Assembly: GCF_900106015.1 (NCBI RefSeq)
Contig: NZ_LT629797.1
Coordinates: 3,038,001-3,102,000, forward strand
Origin: Pseudomonas sihuiensis
GTDB taxonomy: Bacteria > Pseudomonadota > Gammaproteobacteria > Pseudomonadales > Pseudomonadaceae
DNA: 64,000 nucleotides
Direction of reading: 5' to 3'
This document shows positions 1-9,227 of the stretch, in pieces; position 1 is the first letter of the stretch, and the number at the start of each line of letters is the position of its first letter. Under the pieces are notes generated by a model. That model searched no databases and had not been told where the DNA came from. It worked only from the letters and a program-made list of their open reading frames with translations. The translations under genes and the position numbers were made by a program.

Positions 1-1
1 T

Positions 2-286
2 GAACTAATAAAGTCCGGGCTCATTGACCAAGACACCAAGGTGACATGCTTTGTCTTAGGAAGTGAAATCGACCCAATCGAAAAAGGTATAAGAAAAGAA
101 AATAATGATCGCTGCACAATTCAACCATTAGACTACCAAGTTGTTATTGCAAGAGCCAAAAGTCGCCTACTAAAGCTATACGACTGGGTTAAAGGTGCAC
201 CGTTTTTAGAAGAACAGAGAAAGCAGCTTGGATTTGAGGAAAGCCAAAATGTATTAGACTTTGAGATCCCAGCCAAAACCTCGTAA
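2..286 (+). CDS. C-terminal end of an AT-rich protein of unknown function (5' end outside window)
   Basis: The frame is open from base 2 and stops with TAA at 284-286, so only about 94 C-terminal residues are visible. The sequence is clearly richer in A/T than everything downstream and uses AT-rich codons (AAA, ATT, TTA), which suggests horizontal transfer. The tail has a hydrophobic strand followed by Gly-Ser-Glu-Ile-Asp, then a helix rich in Ala, Arg, Lys and Leu. That resembles the C-terminal ends of some nuclease-like domains attached to GHKL-type ATPases or Shedu-type defence proteins. This resemblance is from memory and weak; no catalytic motif is visible in the fragment. An internal GTG at 41 is not a likely start because the frame is open upstream. 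Confidence 0.6.
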   Translation, partial: ELIKSGLIDQDTKVTCFVLGSEIDPIEKGIRKENNDRCTIQPLDYQVVIARAKSRLLKLYDWVKGAPFLEEQRKQLGFEESQNVLDFEIPAKTS

Positions 287-896
287 TTCTGGAAAATAGG
301 GCGGACCATGCGAAGCCTGTCCATCATTTGGCTCAACGCAATACAGCAGGCATACGCCAATCGCCCTTCGCGGTGGAACCTCGGAGCGACGATGGAGTGA
401 GGGAAGTCGAGCGCAGCATGACGGGGACGCCTAGTTCCGGATGGCGAGGCACAGACCTTTTGGTTCCTTTGGGCGGGGCCGGCCATCCGGCGTTTGAAAA
501 AAGTGAGTCGCCGTAAGGGCGATACGAAGCGAAGCGTAGTAACAGCCGCAGGCTGGCCCGGAGGGTGAGCGAAGCGAATCAACCGTACTCTCAGGCGATA
601 GAGAGGCGGCGTCGGAGTGCAATACCCCAGCAAAAGCCCCAAGCACCCTCTCCCCTAGCCCCCGCCCTGCGCCCCGGCCCTTCGCATAGCTCAGGGCGCT
701 TCAGCGGGCGAAGCAGTGCTTCGCTATTTCCGCTTACGCCCCATAAATGGGAGAGGGGAACTGATCGCGGGCCTGCAGCAATCTCAGCAGGCTTCTGAGA
801 TTTTCGCGGCTGAAGCCGCTCCTACAGATTTGGGTGGCTTCGGGTCGCGGCTGAAGCCCCTCCCACAAGAACGTAGCGATACCAGCGGCCTTGCCT
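287..896. other. Gene-free mosaic intergenic region
   Basis: About 600 bases without a convincing gene; the short open frames here have low-complexity Arg/Pro/Ser compositions and no ribosome binding sites. It contains short internal repetitions (gaagcgaagcg near 527-536 and again near 571-576). A CCCTCTCCC block at 646-654 faces GGGAGAGGGG at 749-758 as a long-range inverted repeat. Two tandem REP units end the region. It separates the AT-rich partial gene from the normal chromosomal backbone and may be the scar or boundary of an acquired segment. Confidence 0.5.
804..868. repeat. Two REP units in direct orientation
   Basis: Two copies of the Pseudomonas REP core (gcggctgaagcc followed by gctcctaca or cctcccaca) lie at 804-826 and 844-868. 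The same core recurs at many intergenic sites in this window. They sit just downstream of the convergently placed nat gene end. Confidence 0.8.
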
Positions 897-1724
897 TCAC
901 GCCCCCGCAATCAATCGCTCGATGATCTCCCGCCGCTCAGGATGCTCCGGCACCTGAATGCCAAACTCCTCACGCAACACCCTGAGCACCTCATCGACAC
1001 TCTGCAACTGCACCCGCTCACTGGCCTGTCCCAGGCGATGGATCGCGAAGCTGCCGTTGTTCAGCGTCTTGCGCAGGCCGGGCCCGGTGCGGGCGGCGAT
1101 CATCTGGCCGAGGAACGGCGAGTCCGGGTGGGTGCACACGTACCAGTTACCCACCACGTAATCGATATCCGCCACCTGCTGCAGATCGAACACGTACATC
1201 GCCCGCCAGCTACCCGCCACCAACGCGCGCAAGGTGTAGGTGCCATCCACCAGCGTCAGGCGATAGGGCTCATGCGGCGTGGCCTGCTCGCCCTCGCTGT
1301 CGAGCAGCAAGGGGCCGGTCGGCACCATGCCGCCGAAGCCGACATCGGTGATGTAGCGCACGCCACCCAGGGTCACCAGCACCAGCATATGGGTACGTGC
1401 CGGCAGGGCATCCTCCGGCCCGCCCATGACCACGCGCCCGGTCAGCCCGCGCGCGTCGAAGCGCAGCGCCTGCAACAGCAGCAGGTACAGACGATTGAGT
1501 TCGAAGCAGTAGCCGCCACGGCCCTGGCGTAGCAACTTGTCCTGGATCGCGGCGGGTTCGACCTCAACCGGCACGCGCAGCATGCTCGCCAGGGTTTCGA
1601 AGGGGAACTCGGCGGTGTGCCGCGCCTGCAGCTCGCGCAGGGTGTCGAGGGTCGGTGGCGGCGCCGACGAGTAACCCAGGCGCTCGAGGTATGTGTGTAG
1701 ATCCAGCATGAATGGCTCGGTCAT
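897..1724 (-). CDS. nat: Arylamine N-acetyltransferase
   Basis: Cytosolic enzyme that transfers acetyl from acetyl-CoA to arylamines and hydrazines by a ping-pong mechanism. At 275 residues it has the normal family length. The catalytic triad is visible: Cys73 in the RGGYCFELN motif, His112 in THMLVLV, and Asp127 in ITDVGFG. The frame is open further upstream, but the ATG at 1724 is preceded by AGGGAG at good spacing and gives the standard N-terminus (MTEPFMLDLHTYLERL), so I chose it. It stands alone, convergent with nothing to its left, and is divergent from the small lipoprotein gene. Confidence 0.93.
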   Translation of the reverse strand: MTEPFMLDLHTYLERLGYSSAPPPTLDTLRELQARHTAEFPFETLASMLRVPVEVEPAAIQDKLLRQGRGGYCFELNRLYLLLLQALRFDARGLTGRVVMGGPEDALPARTHMLVLVTLGGVRYITDVGFGGMVPTGPLLLDSEGEQATPHEPYRLTLVDGTYTLRALVAGSWRAMYVFDLQQVADIDYVVGNWYVCTHPDSPFLGQMIAARTGPGLRKTLNNGSFAIHRLGQASERVQLQSVDEVLRVLREEFGIQVPEHPERREIIERLIAGA

Positions 1725-1900
1725 CGTGCATCTCCCTTTTCTACCTGCCGGCTGTTTTACCAGAGGGCGTGGACAGACGATATGCAACGAGCGGCATGGC
1801 GTGCTCGAATCAGTGCTATCGGTTTGCGGTAGCCGGCACACACAAATCGACAGAAATGCGCCAATCTATCGCTCACCGCACGAGCTTGCCCGAGGACTCC

Positions 1901-2107
1901 ATGATGCACCTGCGCCATTGCTGCACCCTTTCCCTGTTACTCGCCCTGGCCGGCTGCGGCGCCGGTGAGACGGCCGCTACGGCGACACTCCAGACTGAGC
2001 AGGCCAAACAGGCCCAGCAGCAGATGGAGCAGCTCAAGCAGCAGATCGACCAGGCCAATGCGGCGAACACTCAGCGCCTGCAGGAGGCCATCGATCAGGC
2101 GCAGTGA
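1901..2107 (+). CDS. Small predicted lipoprotein with coiled-coil tail
   Basis: A 68-residue protein with a hydrophobic signal segment ending in the lipobox LALAGC at about residues 14-19, so it should be lipidated and anchored in the outer or inner membrane. The mature part is almost only Gln, Ala, Glu and Lys in a heptad-like pattern, suggesting an alpha-helical coiled coil similar in style to Lpp-type proteins. The frame runs open upstream, but the ATG at 1901 follows GAGGA at suitable spacing and places the signal peptide first. Function unknown. A bidirectional terminator follows it. Confidence 0.75.
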   Translation: MMHLRHCCTLSLLLALAGCGAGETAATATLQTEQAKQAQQQMEQLKQQIDQANAANTQRLQEAIDQAQ

Positions 2108-2161
2108 ACGGCGTCTCCAGCGGAGCGCTGCTTGCAACGAGCAACGCGCCGCCTGACAACA

Positions 2162-2189
2162 AAAAGGCCGATCTATTGATCGGCCTTTT
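2162..2189. terminator. Bidirectional rho-independent terminator
   Basis: A perfect 12-bp stem (AAAAGGCCGATC at 2162-2173 pairing with 2178-2189) with a TATT loop. The A-tract and T-tract on either side let it act on both strands. It lies between the convergent lipoprotein gene and mmsA. Confidence 0.92.
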
Positions 2190-2209
2190 CGTGCAAAGCA
2201 GCAGCTCGC

Positions 2210-3706
2210 TCAGCCATTGCTGGGGAAGGCGAACTGCGCCGCTTCGTGGCTCTTGCGTGCCGGCCAGCGCTGGGTGATGGCCTTCTTGCGGGTGTAGAAG
2301 CGCACGCCATCCGGGCCGTAGGCGTGCAGGTCGCCGAACAGCGAGCGCTTCCAGCCGCCGAAGCTGTGGTAGGCCACCGGTACCGGCAGCGGCACGTTGA
2401 CGCCGACCATGCCCACTTCGATCTCGTCGCAGAACAGGCGCGCCGCTTCTCCGTCACGGGTGAAGATGCAGGTGCCGTTGCCGTACTCGTGATCGTTGAT
2501 CAGTTGCATTGCTTCTTCCAGGCTGCCGACGCGAACGATGCACAGCACCGGGCCGAAGATTTCGTCGGTGTAGATGGTCATGTCCGGGGTCACTCGGTCG
2601 AACAGGGTGCCGCCGACGAAGAAGCCGTTCTCGTTACCCGGCACCACCAGACCACGACCATCGACCACCAGCTTGGCGCCCTGCTCTACCCCGGCATCGA
2701 TGTAGCCCTTGACCTTGTCACGCGCAGCAGCGGTGACCAGCGGGCCCATGTCCAGGCCGCAGGAGGTGCCGGCACCGATTTTCAGCGCCTGGATCTGCGG
2801 AACGATCTTGTCGACCAGCGCGTCAGCAATCTGGTCGCCCACGCACACGGCCACGGAGATGGCCATGCAGCGCTCGCCGCAGGAGCCGTAGGCCGCCCCC
2901 ATCAGAGCGCTGACAGCGTTGTCCAGGTCGGCATCGGGCATCAGCACGGCGTGGTTCTTGGCGCCACCCAGAGCCTGCACGCGTTTGCCGCGCTTGGTGC
3001 CTTCGCTGTAGATGTATTCGGCGATGGGGGTCGAGCCAACGAAGCTCAGGGCCTTGACCTCGGGCGCTTCGATCAGCGCGTCGACCGCGTCCTTGTCACC
3101 GTTGACCACGTTAAGCACGCCCTTGGGCAGGCCGGCCTGGTTCAGCAGCTCGGCGATGAACAGGGTGGAGCTGGGGTCGCGCTCGGACGGCTTGAGGATG
3201 AAGCAGTTGCCGCAGACGATGGCCAGCGGGTACATCCACAGCGGCACCATGGCCGGGAAGTTGAACGGGGTAATGCCTGCCACGACACCAATGGGTTGCA
3301 GGTCGGTCCAGGCGTCGATGTTCGGGCCGACGTTGCGGCTGTATTCGCCCTTGAGAATTTCCGGGGCGGCGCAGGCGAACTCGACGTTCTCGATGCCGCG
3401 CTTGAGTTCACCGACGGCGTCCTCAATGGTCTTGCCGTGCTCGGCGCTGATCAGCGCGGCGATTTCGTTCTCGTTCTGCTCCAGCAGTTGCTTGAAGCGG
3501 AACATGATCTGCGCGCGCTTGGCCGGCGGGGTGTTGCGCCAGGCCGGGAAGGCGGCTTTGGCGGCATCGATGGCCAGTTGCATGGTGGCGCGATCAGCCA
3601 GGCCGACGGCGCTGGTGGAGTCGCCGGTGGACGGGTTGTATACCGGGGCACTGCGACCGTTGCCGGCAACGCGCTCGCCGTTGATCAGGTGAGGGATATG
3701 GCTCAT
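2210..3706 (-). CDS. mmsA: CoA-acylating (methyl)malonate-semialdehyde dehydrogenase
   Basis: A 498-residue aldehyde dehydrogenase of the MmsA subfamily. It oxidises malonate semialdehyde or methylmalonate semialdehyde with NAD+ and CoA to acetyl-CoA or propionyl-CoA, releasing CO2. Visible features are the ITPFNFP motif near residue 149, FVGST near 224, and the nucleophile region GERCMA with Cys280. The start ATG at 3706 follows AGGAGC. It sits directly downstream of bauA on the same strand, matching the P. aeruginosa beta-alanine cluster where the equivalent gene is called bauC. Here it therefore most likely disposes of the malonate semialdehyde made by BauA. A valine-catabolic role cannot be excluded from sequence alone. 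Confidence 0.93.
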   Translation of the reverse strand: MSHIPHLINGERVAGNGRSAPVYNPSTGDSTSAVGLADRATMQLAIDAAKAAFPAWRNTPPAKRAQIMFRFKQLLEQNENEIAALISAEHGKTIEDAVGELKRGIENVEFACAAPEILKGEYSRNVGPNIDAWTDLQPIGVVAGITPFNFPAMVPLWMYPLAIVCGNCFILKPSERDPSSTLFIAELLNQAGLPKGVLNVVNGDKDAVDALIEAPEVKALSFVGSTPIAEYIYSEGTKRGKRVQALGGAKNHAVLMPDADLDNAVSALMGAAYGSCGERCMAISVAVCVGDQIADALVDKIVPQIQALKIGAGTSCGLDMGPLVTAAARDKVKGYIDAGVEQGAKLVVDGRGLVVPGNENGFFVGGTLFDRVTPDMTIYTDEIFGPVLCIVRVGSLEEAMQLINDHEYGNGTCIFTRDGEAARLFCDEIEVGMVGVNVPLPVPVAYHSFGGWKRSLFGDLHAYGPDGVRFYTRKKAITQRWPARKSHEAAQFAFPSNG

Positions 3707-3735
3707 GGGGAAGCTCCTAGACGTAATTATTGTGG

Positions 3736-3793
3736 GTAGGAGCCGGCTTGCCGGCGATCCGTTTTACAACATCGCCCGCAAGCGGGCTCCTAC
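3736..3793. repeat. Inverted repeat pair, 'cccgcttgcgggcgat' family
   Basis: Two oppositely oriented copies of a gtaggagcc(c/g)gcttg hairpin unit (3736-3758 and 3771-3793) between mmsA and bauA. The same family occurs at 20772-20838 and 49838-49892. It could form a large hairpin that attenuates read-through from bauA into mmsA. Confidence 0.75.
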
Positions 3794-3813
3794 AGAAATG
3801 GGTGCGCTCGCTC

Positions 3814-5160
3814 TTAATCCAGCTTGTTCAGCACGTCGCCAACGGCATTGAAGACGCGGTCGAGGTCTTCCATCTTGGCGTTGAAGGTCGGCCCGAACTG
3901 CAGAGTGTCGCCACCGAAGCGTACGTAGAAACCCGCCTTCCACAGGGCCATACCGGCCTCGAACGGACGGATCACGGCGTCGCCATCACGCGGGGCGATC
4001 TGCAGGGCGCCAGCCAGGCCACAGTTGCGGATATCGACGATGTGCTTGGTGCCCTTCAGGCCATGCAGCGCGGCCTCGAACTTCGGCGCCAGCTCGGCGG
4101 ACTGCTGGATCAGGTTCTCGCGCTTGAGCAGCTCCAGGGTGGCCAGGCCAGCGGCACAGGCGACCGGGTGTGCCGAGTAAGTGTAGCCATGGGTGAACTC
4201 GATCATGTGCTCCGGCGACGGCTGCTGCATGAAGGTGTTGTAGATCTCGCTGCTGGCGATCACCGCACCCAGCGGGATGGCGCCGTTGGTGATCTGCTTG
4301 GCGACGTTCATCAGGTCCGGGGTCACGCCGAAGAACTCCGCGCCGCTCCACTTGCCCATGCGGCCAAAGCCGGTGATCACTTCGTCGAAAATCAGCAGGA
4401 TGTTGTGCTGCGTACAGATCTCGCGCAGGCGCTGCAGGTAGCCCACCGGCGGCACGATGGCACCGGCCGAGCCGGACATCGGCTCGACGATCACCGCAGC
4501 GATGTTGGAGGCATCGTGCAGTTCGATCAGCTTGAGCAGTTCGTTGGCCAGTTCCACGCCGCCGGTCTCGGCCATGCCCTTGGTGAAGGCCATGCCCGGT
4601 TGCAGGGTGTGCGGCAGGTGGTCGGCGTCCATCAGTTGGCCGTACATCTTGCGGTTACCACCGATGCCGCCGAGGGAGGTGCCGGCGATATTGACGCCGT
4701 GGTAGCCACGGGCGCGACCGATGAAGCGGGTCTTGGACGCCTGGCCCTTGAGGCGCCAGTAGGCCTTGGCCATTTTCACCGCGGTGTCGGCGCACTCGGA
4801 GCCGGAGCCGGTGAAGAACACATGGTTGAGCTCGCCCGGCATCAGATCAGCGACCTGCTCGGCCAGCTTGAACGACAGCGGATGGCCGTATTGGAAGCCC
4901 GGCGAATAGTCGAGGGTGCCGAGCTGCTTGGCCACGGCGTCCTGGATTTCCTTGCGCGAGTGGCCGGCGCCGCAGGTCCACAGGCCGGACAGGCTGTCGT
5001 AGATCTTGCGGCCCTGGTCGTCGGTCAGCCAGTTGCCCTCGGCCGCCACGATCAGGCGCGGGTCGCGCTGGAAGTTGCGGTTGGCGGAGAACGGCATCCA
5101 GTGCGCATCCAGCTTGAGCTGGCTGGCCAGGGACGGGGTTGCGGTCTGCGGCATGTTCAT
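3814..5160 (-). CDS. bauA: Beta-alanine:pyruvate (omega-amino acid) transaminase
   Basis: A 448-residue class III, fold type I PLP aminotransferase, exactly the usual length of the Pseudomonas omega-amino acid:pyruvate transaminase. It moves the amino group of beta-alanine (and other omega-amines) to pyruvate, giving malonate semialdehyde and alanine. The PLP lysine is Lys288 in VAKQITNGAIPLG; the PLP-ring Asp259 lies in LLIFDEVITGFGR; the SGSGS-like phosphate loop is TGSGSE near 117-122. Start ATG at 5160 has only a modest GAGG; a second ATG two codons on is possible. It is divergent from bauR and followed by mmsA. Confidence 0.94.
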   Translation of the reverse strand: MNMPQTATPSLASQLKLDAHWMPFSANRNFQRDPRLIVAAEGNWLTDDQGRKIYDSLSGLWTCGAGHSRKEIQDAVAKQLGTLDYSPGFQYGHPLSFKLAEQVADLMPGELNHVFFTGSGSECADTAVKMAKAYWRLKGQASKTRFIGRARGYHGVNIAGTSLGGIGGNRKMYGQLMDADHLPHTLQPGMAFTKGMAETGGVELANELLKLIELHDASNIAAVIVEPMSGSAGAIVPPVGYLQRLREICTQHNILLIFDEVITGFGRMGKWSGAEFFGVTPDLMNVAKQITNGAIPLGAVIASSEIYNTFMQQPSPEHMIEFTHGYTYSAHPVACAAGLATLELLKRENLIQQSAELAPKFEAALHGLKGTKHIVDIRNCGLAGALQIAPRDGDAVIRPFEAGMALWKAGFYVRFGGDTLQFGPTFNAKMEDLDRVFNAVGDVLNKLD

Positions 5161-5187
5161 TGGAGGAGCCTCGCACTCGACGGTGTC

Positions 5188-5246
5188 GTGGGAGGGGCTT
5201 TAGCCGCGAAGATCGACAGCAATCGCGGCTGAAGCCACTCCTACAA
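5188..5246. repeat. REP pair (BIME) in the bauA-bauR intergenic region
   Basis: Inverted pair of REP units: gtgggaggggctttagccgcg on one arm and the tcgcggctgaagcc arm ending ctcctacaa. It lies close upstream of bauA, so it would be inside the 5' leader or near the promoter of that gene. Confidence 0.8.
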
Positions 5247-5338
5247 GGGAATTGAATCAGTTGCCAGCAAAGGTGCCACGGGCATAGAGTCAGTAAAACA
5301 GCACTCTTCTTATCTTCAGTTCAAGGCTTACTAAACAA

Positions 5339-6256
5339 ATGAGCAGCCGCCGCCCCGATCCGCTGGCCCAGGTCAGCGACTTTGAAATCCGCCTGCTCAA
5401 GCTGTTTCGCAGCGTGGTGGAATGCGGCGGTTTTTCCGCCGCGGAAAGCGCCCTAGGCATCGGCCGCTCGGCAATCAGCCAGCAAATGAGCGACCTCGAA
5501 CAGCGCCTCGGCCTGCGCCTGTGCCAGCGTGGCCGCGCCGGCTTCGCCCTGACCGAGGAAGGCCGTGAGGTGTACCAGAGCACTCTGCAGCTGCTGGCGG
5601 CGCTGGAGAGCTTTCGCACCGAGGTCAACGGCCTGCACCAGCACCTGCGCGGCGAACTGAACATCGGCCTGACCGACAACCTGGTAACCATCCCGCACAT
5701 GCGCATCACCAATGCCCTGGCGCGCCTCAAGGTGCAGGGGCCGGACGTGCGCATCCATATCCGCATGACGCCGCCGTCGGAAGTGGAACAGGGCGTGCTC
5801 GACGGTCGCCTGCATATCGGCGTGGTGCCGCAGGTCGGCGCCCTCTCCGGTCTGGAATACCAGGCGCTCTATGACGAGCGCTCGCTGCTCTACTGCGCGG
5901 TCGGCCACCCGCTGTTCTACGTCGATGATCTGCAGCTCGAGGACGAAAGACTCAACGCCCAGGAGGCCATCGCCCCAACCTTTCGCGTGCCGCCCGAGGT
6001 GCAGAGCCATTACCAGGCGCTCAATTGCACGGCCAGCGCCTCGGACCGTGAAGGCATGGCCTTTCTCATCCTCACAGGGCGCTATATCGGCTACCTGCCC
6101 GACCACTACGCCCAGGCCTGGGTGCAGCAGGGTCGCCTGCGCGCGCTCAAGGCGTCCACTCGCTACTACGACATCAACCTGGCAGCGGTGACGCGCAAGG
6201 GCCGCCGCGCGCACCTGGTGCTGGAGAGTTTTCTCGACGCCCTGGCCGAAGCCTGA
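5339..6256 (+). CDS. bauR: LysR-family regulator, probable activator of beta-alanine catabolism
   Basis: A 305-residue LysR-type regulator with an N-terminal winged helix-turn-helix at about residues 15-75 (the ESALGIGRSAISQQMSDLEQRLG stretch covers the recognition helix) and a C-terminal effector-binding domain. It is transcribed away from bauA, the classic LysR arrangement. In P. aeruginosa the gene in this place is bauR, required for beta-alanine use; I transfer the name on the basis of gene order. The binding site should lie in 5161-5338, which also contains a REP pair. Confidence 0.85.
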   Translation: MSSRRPDPLAQVSDFEIRLLKLFRSVVECGGFSAAESALGIGRSAISQQMSDLEQRLGLRLCQRGRAGFALTEEGREVYQSTLQLLAALESFRTEVNGLHQHLRGELNIGLTDNLVTIPHMRITNALARLKVQGPDVRIHIRMTPPSEVEQGVLDGRLHIGVVPQVGALSGLEYQALYDERSLLYCAVGHPLFYVDDLQLEDERLNAQEAIAPTFRVPPEVQSHYQALNCTASASDREGMAFLILTGRYIGYLPDHYAQAWVQQGRLRALKASTRYYDINLAAVTRKGRRAHLVLESFLDALAEA

Positions 6257-6443
6257 GCCCGCACCATGGCCGCGCATGCCGAGCCAGCGCGGTGCATTGC
6301 GAACATGACAAGACCGCCGGATGCGAGCAGATCAGGTATCTGTACCCCATGAAAAGCATGCTGCTGCGCAGAACTCCAAAAAAACTGATCACATGGACAG
6401 CTTCTTGCATAAGGGCGAGCGCCCTCTGCTGCGAGAACTCGCC

Positions 6444-7820
6444 ATGACCACCGAATCACCGACATCGTCCGAACTGCTCTACGGCCTGGACGACCGCCCT
6501 GCGCCGCTGCCGGCCTTCTTCGCCGCGCTGCAGCATGTACTGGCCTGCTTCGTCGGCATCGTCACCCCCACCCTGATCATCGGCGGCGTGCTCGGCCTGC
6601 ACGAACAGTTGCCTTACCTGATCAGCATGGGCCTGATGGTGTCCGGCGTCGGTACCCTGATCCAGGCGCGCCGCCCGTTCGGCATCGGAGCCGGAATGAT
6701 CTGCGTGCAGGGCACCAGCTTCGCCTTCCTCAGTGCCGTGCTGGCAGCTGGCTTGATGGTCAAGGCACGCGGCGGCAGCCCGGACGACATACTGGCGATG
6801 ATCTTCGGCGTGTGCTTCTTCGGCGCCTTCATCGAGATGGTCCTGAGCCGCTTCATCGGTCGTCTGCAACGCGTCATCACGCCGCTGGTAACCGGTATCG
6901 TCATCACCATCATCGGCGTCAGCCTGATCAAGGTGGGCATCACCGATGTCGGCGGCGGCGCCAAGGCGGAGAACTTCGGTGCGCCGATCAACCTGGCTCT
7001 GGGCGCCCTGGTGCTGCTGACCATCATCGTGCTCAACCGCCTGAGCAATCCCTGGCTACGCCTGTCGGCGATCGTCATCGGCCTAGTGGTGGGCTCACTG
7101 GCTGCCTGGCTCAGCGGTGTGCTGGTGCCCAAGGCATTGCCCGAACTGCCGCTGGTGAGCCTGCCGATCCCGTTTCGCTACGGTTTCGACTTCGACTGGA
7201 TGGCCTTCGTCCCGGTAGCGCTGATCTACCTGATCACCGCCATCGAAACCACCGGCGACCTGACCGCCAATTGCATGATCTCGAAACAGCCGATCAACGG
7301 CCCGCAGTACCTGCAACGGATCAAGGGCGGAGTGTTCGGCGATGGCGTCAGCTCGCTGATCGCCGCGGTGTTCAACACCTTTCCCAACACCACCTTCAGC
7401 CAGAACAACGGGGTGATCCAGCTCTCCGGCGTGGCCAGCCGCCACGTTGGTTACTACATCGGCGCCATTTTGCTGATCCTCGGCCTGTTCCCGGTGCTCG
7501 GCGCCATCCTCCAGCAGATTCCCAAACCGGTGCTGGGCGGCGCTACCCTGGTGATGTTCGGCACGGTCGCCACCGCTGGCATTCGCATTCTCGCCCAGGC
7601 GCCGCTGGACCGACGCAGCCTGCTGATCATGGCCACCAGCTTCGGCATCGGCCTCGGCGTTTCCAGCCAGCCGGACCTGCTGAGCCAGATGCCCACGCTG
7701 GTGCAGAACGTATTCGGTTCGGCAATCACCAGCGGCGGCCTGACGGCCATCCTGATGAACCTGCTGTTGCCGCTGGAATCAGCCAGCGCGAGCACGGCTG
7801 GACAAGAGCAGGAAACCTGA
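6444..7820 (+). CDS. Xanthine/uracil permease, NCS2 family
   Basis: A 458-residue inner-membrane nucleobase:proton symporter with about 12-14 hydrophobic segments. Two family signatures are visible: QGTSFAF in the N-terminal half, and a QNNGVIQLSGVASR segment that matches the NCS2 signature of xanthine permeases. It should import xanthine and perhaps urate. The open frame starts earlier (6321), but the hydrophobic core and typical N-terminus favour the ATG at 6444; the ribosome binding site there is weak. It is followed by a RutR-like regulator, as in other Pseudomonas purine clusters. Confidence 0.88.
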   Translation: MTTESPTSSELLYGLDDRPAPLPAFFAALQHVLACFVGIVTPTLIIGGVLGLHEQLPYLISMGLMVSGVGTLIQARRPFGIGAGMICVQGTSFAFLSAVLAAGLMVKARGGSPDDILAMIFGVCFFGAFIEMVLSRFIGRLQRVITPLVTGIVITIIGVSLIKVGITDVGGGAKAENFGAPINLALGALVLLTIIVLNRLSNPWLRLSAIVIGLVVGSLAAWLSGVLVPKALPELPLVSLPIPFRYGFDFDWMAFVPVALIYLITAIETTGDLTANCMISKQPINGPQYLQRIKGGVFGDGVSSLIAAVFNTFPNTTFSQNNGVIQLSGVASRHVGYYIGAILLILGLFPVLGAILQQIPKPVLGGATLVMFGTVATAGIRILAQAPLDRRSLLIMATSFGIGLGVSSQPDLLSQMPTLVQNVFGSAITSGGLTAILMNLLLPLESASASTAGQEQET

Positions 7821-7980
7821 GGCGTCCAGGTGCACGGGGGTCGGCCCGCGCACAAACCTGGTGCACAAGCCCGGCGTGAGGGTATTTCCTGCCATTTTTC
7901 CGCGACTTGCGCTTGTCACCCAAGCGGCGCTGGGGTATCAGTGCAAACGCTCTGCCCCAAGATCAGCCCGGAATCGCCCC

Positions 7981-8643
7981 ATGACCTTCGAAGTCCCCGC
8001 CCACAGCGCCCACGACAAGCCCGCCGGGCGCATTCGCCAGAAGAATGAAGAAGCCATCATCAAGGCTGCCGAGGAAGAATTCGCCCGGCACGGCTTCAAG
8101 GGCACCAGCATGAATACCATCGCGCAGAACGTCGGCCTGCCCAAGGCCAACCTGCACTACTACTTCAACAACAAGCTGGGGCTGTACCTGGCCGTGCTGA
8201 GCAACATCCTCGAACTGTGGGACAGCACCTTCAATAATCTGAGCGTCGATGACGACCCGGCCGAAGCGCTGGAACGTTACATCCGCGCCAAGATGGAATT
8301 CTCCCGGCGCCAGCCGAAGGCTTCGCGCATCTTCGCCATGGAAGTGATCAGCGGTGGCGACTGCCTGTCGCAGTACTTCAACCAGAACTACCTGGACTGG
8401 TTCCGTGGCCGTGCTGCGGTGTTCGAAGGCTGGATCGCCGCCGGCAAGATGGACCCGGTCGACCCGATCCACCTGATCTTCCTGCTGTGGAGCAGCACCC
8501 AGCACTACGCCGACTTCGCCTCGCAGATCTGCCGCGTGAAGCAGAGCTCGCGCCTGACCAAACAGGACTTCGAGCAAGCCTCCGATCAACTGGTGCAGAT
8601 CATCCTCAAGGGCTGCGGCCTGACGCCTGCTGCCAAAGCCTGA
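7981..8643 (+). CDS. TetR-family regulator, RutR/YcdC-like
   Basis: A 220-residue repressor. The helix-turn-helix is at about residues 20-65 (FARHGFKGTSMNTIAQNVGLPKANLHYYF contains the recognition helix). The C-terminal half resembles the RutR (YcdC) ligand-binding domain, whose known ligands are pyrimidines. The location directly after a xanthine permease suggests control of purine or pyrimidine use. ATG 7981 is chosen over the upstream in-frame start because it begins right before the conserved domain. The stop codon overlaps the next start as TGATG. Confidence 0.85.
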   Translation: MTFEVPAHSAHDKPAGRIRQKNEEAIIKAAEEEFARHGFKGTSMNTIAQNVGLPKANLHYYFNNKLGLYLAVLSNILELWDSTFNNLSVDDDPAEALERYIRAKMEFSRRQPKASRIFAMEVISGGDCLSQYFNQNYLDWFRGRAAVFEGWIAAGKMDPVDPIHLIFLLWSSTQHYADFASQICRVKQSSRLTKQDFEQASDQLVQIILKGCGLTPAAKA

Positions 8644-9227
8644 TGGCGTTCACCCTGCTCGGCCCTTGCGAATACCGCGAGGAGATTCGCAAGAGCCGCT
8701 TCATTGCCCTCGCCGCGCCGATTGCCAGCGCGGCCGAGGCGCAAGCCTTTATCGACAGCCACAGCGATCTGGCCGCCTCGCACAACTGCTGGGCGTGGAA
8801 GGTCGGCAACCAGTACCGCTTCAACGACGACGGCGAACCGGGTGGCACGGCTGGCAGGCCGATCCTTGCCGCCATCGAGGGGCAGGACTGCGATCAGGTG
8901 GTGGTACTGGTGATTCGCTGGTACGGCGGCATTCAGCTCGGCACCGGCGGCCTGGCCCGCGCCTACGGCGGTAGCGCGGCGAAATGCCTGCAAGCTGGCG
9001 AGCGCCGTGAACTGGTGCTGCGGCAGCCCTTCAACTGTCATTTGCAGTTCGCCGAACTGCCGCTGTTCAAGGCGCGTCTGAACGAGTTCGACAGCCTGAT
9101 CGAAAGCGAGGATTACGATGCTGCCGGCGCGCGTCTGCACTTGGCCGTGGCACCGGACGAACGCGCGGTGCTGGAGCGCCTTCTTGGCGATATCAGCCGT
9201 GGCCGCGAGAATCTGAAAGCGCCATGA
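8643..9227 (+). CDS. yigZ: YigZ/IMPACT-family protein
   Basis: A 194-residue protein of the UPF0029/IMPACT family. The conserved block DDGEPGGTAGRPIL and the following VVVLVIRWYGGIQLGTGGLARAY region are intact. YigZ is a two-domain cytosolic protein with a ribosomal-S5-like fold; its bacterial function is unsettled, with proposals of protease- or translation-related roles. It starts in the stop codon of the TetR gene and ends overlapping the DUF922 gene by ATGA, so the three are translationally coupled. Confidence 0.9.
   Translation: MAFTLLGPCEYREEIRKSRFIALAAPIASAAEAQAFIDSHSDLAASHNCWAWKVGNQYRFNDDGEPGGTAGRPILAAIEGQDCDQVVVLVIRWYGGIQLGTGGLARAYGGSAAKCLQAGERRELVLRQPFNCHLQFAELPLFKARLNEFDSLIESEDYDAAGARLHLAVAPDERAVLERLLGDISRGRENLKAP

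Noticed and set aside
133..642. A 169-codon minus-strand open frame near the left edge
   Set aside because: It overlaps the AT-rich partial gene in antisense and continues into repeat-like sequence, with no ribosome binding site or domain.
2246..5232. Two ~500-codon plus-strand open frames
   Set aside because: Antisense to mmsA and bauA, whose active-site motifs are unambiguous.
6257..6443. A purine or xanthine riboswitch upstream of the permease
   Set aside because: I could not find a recognisable aptamer core or expression platform in this stretch.
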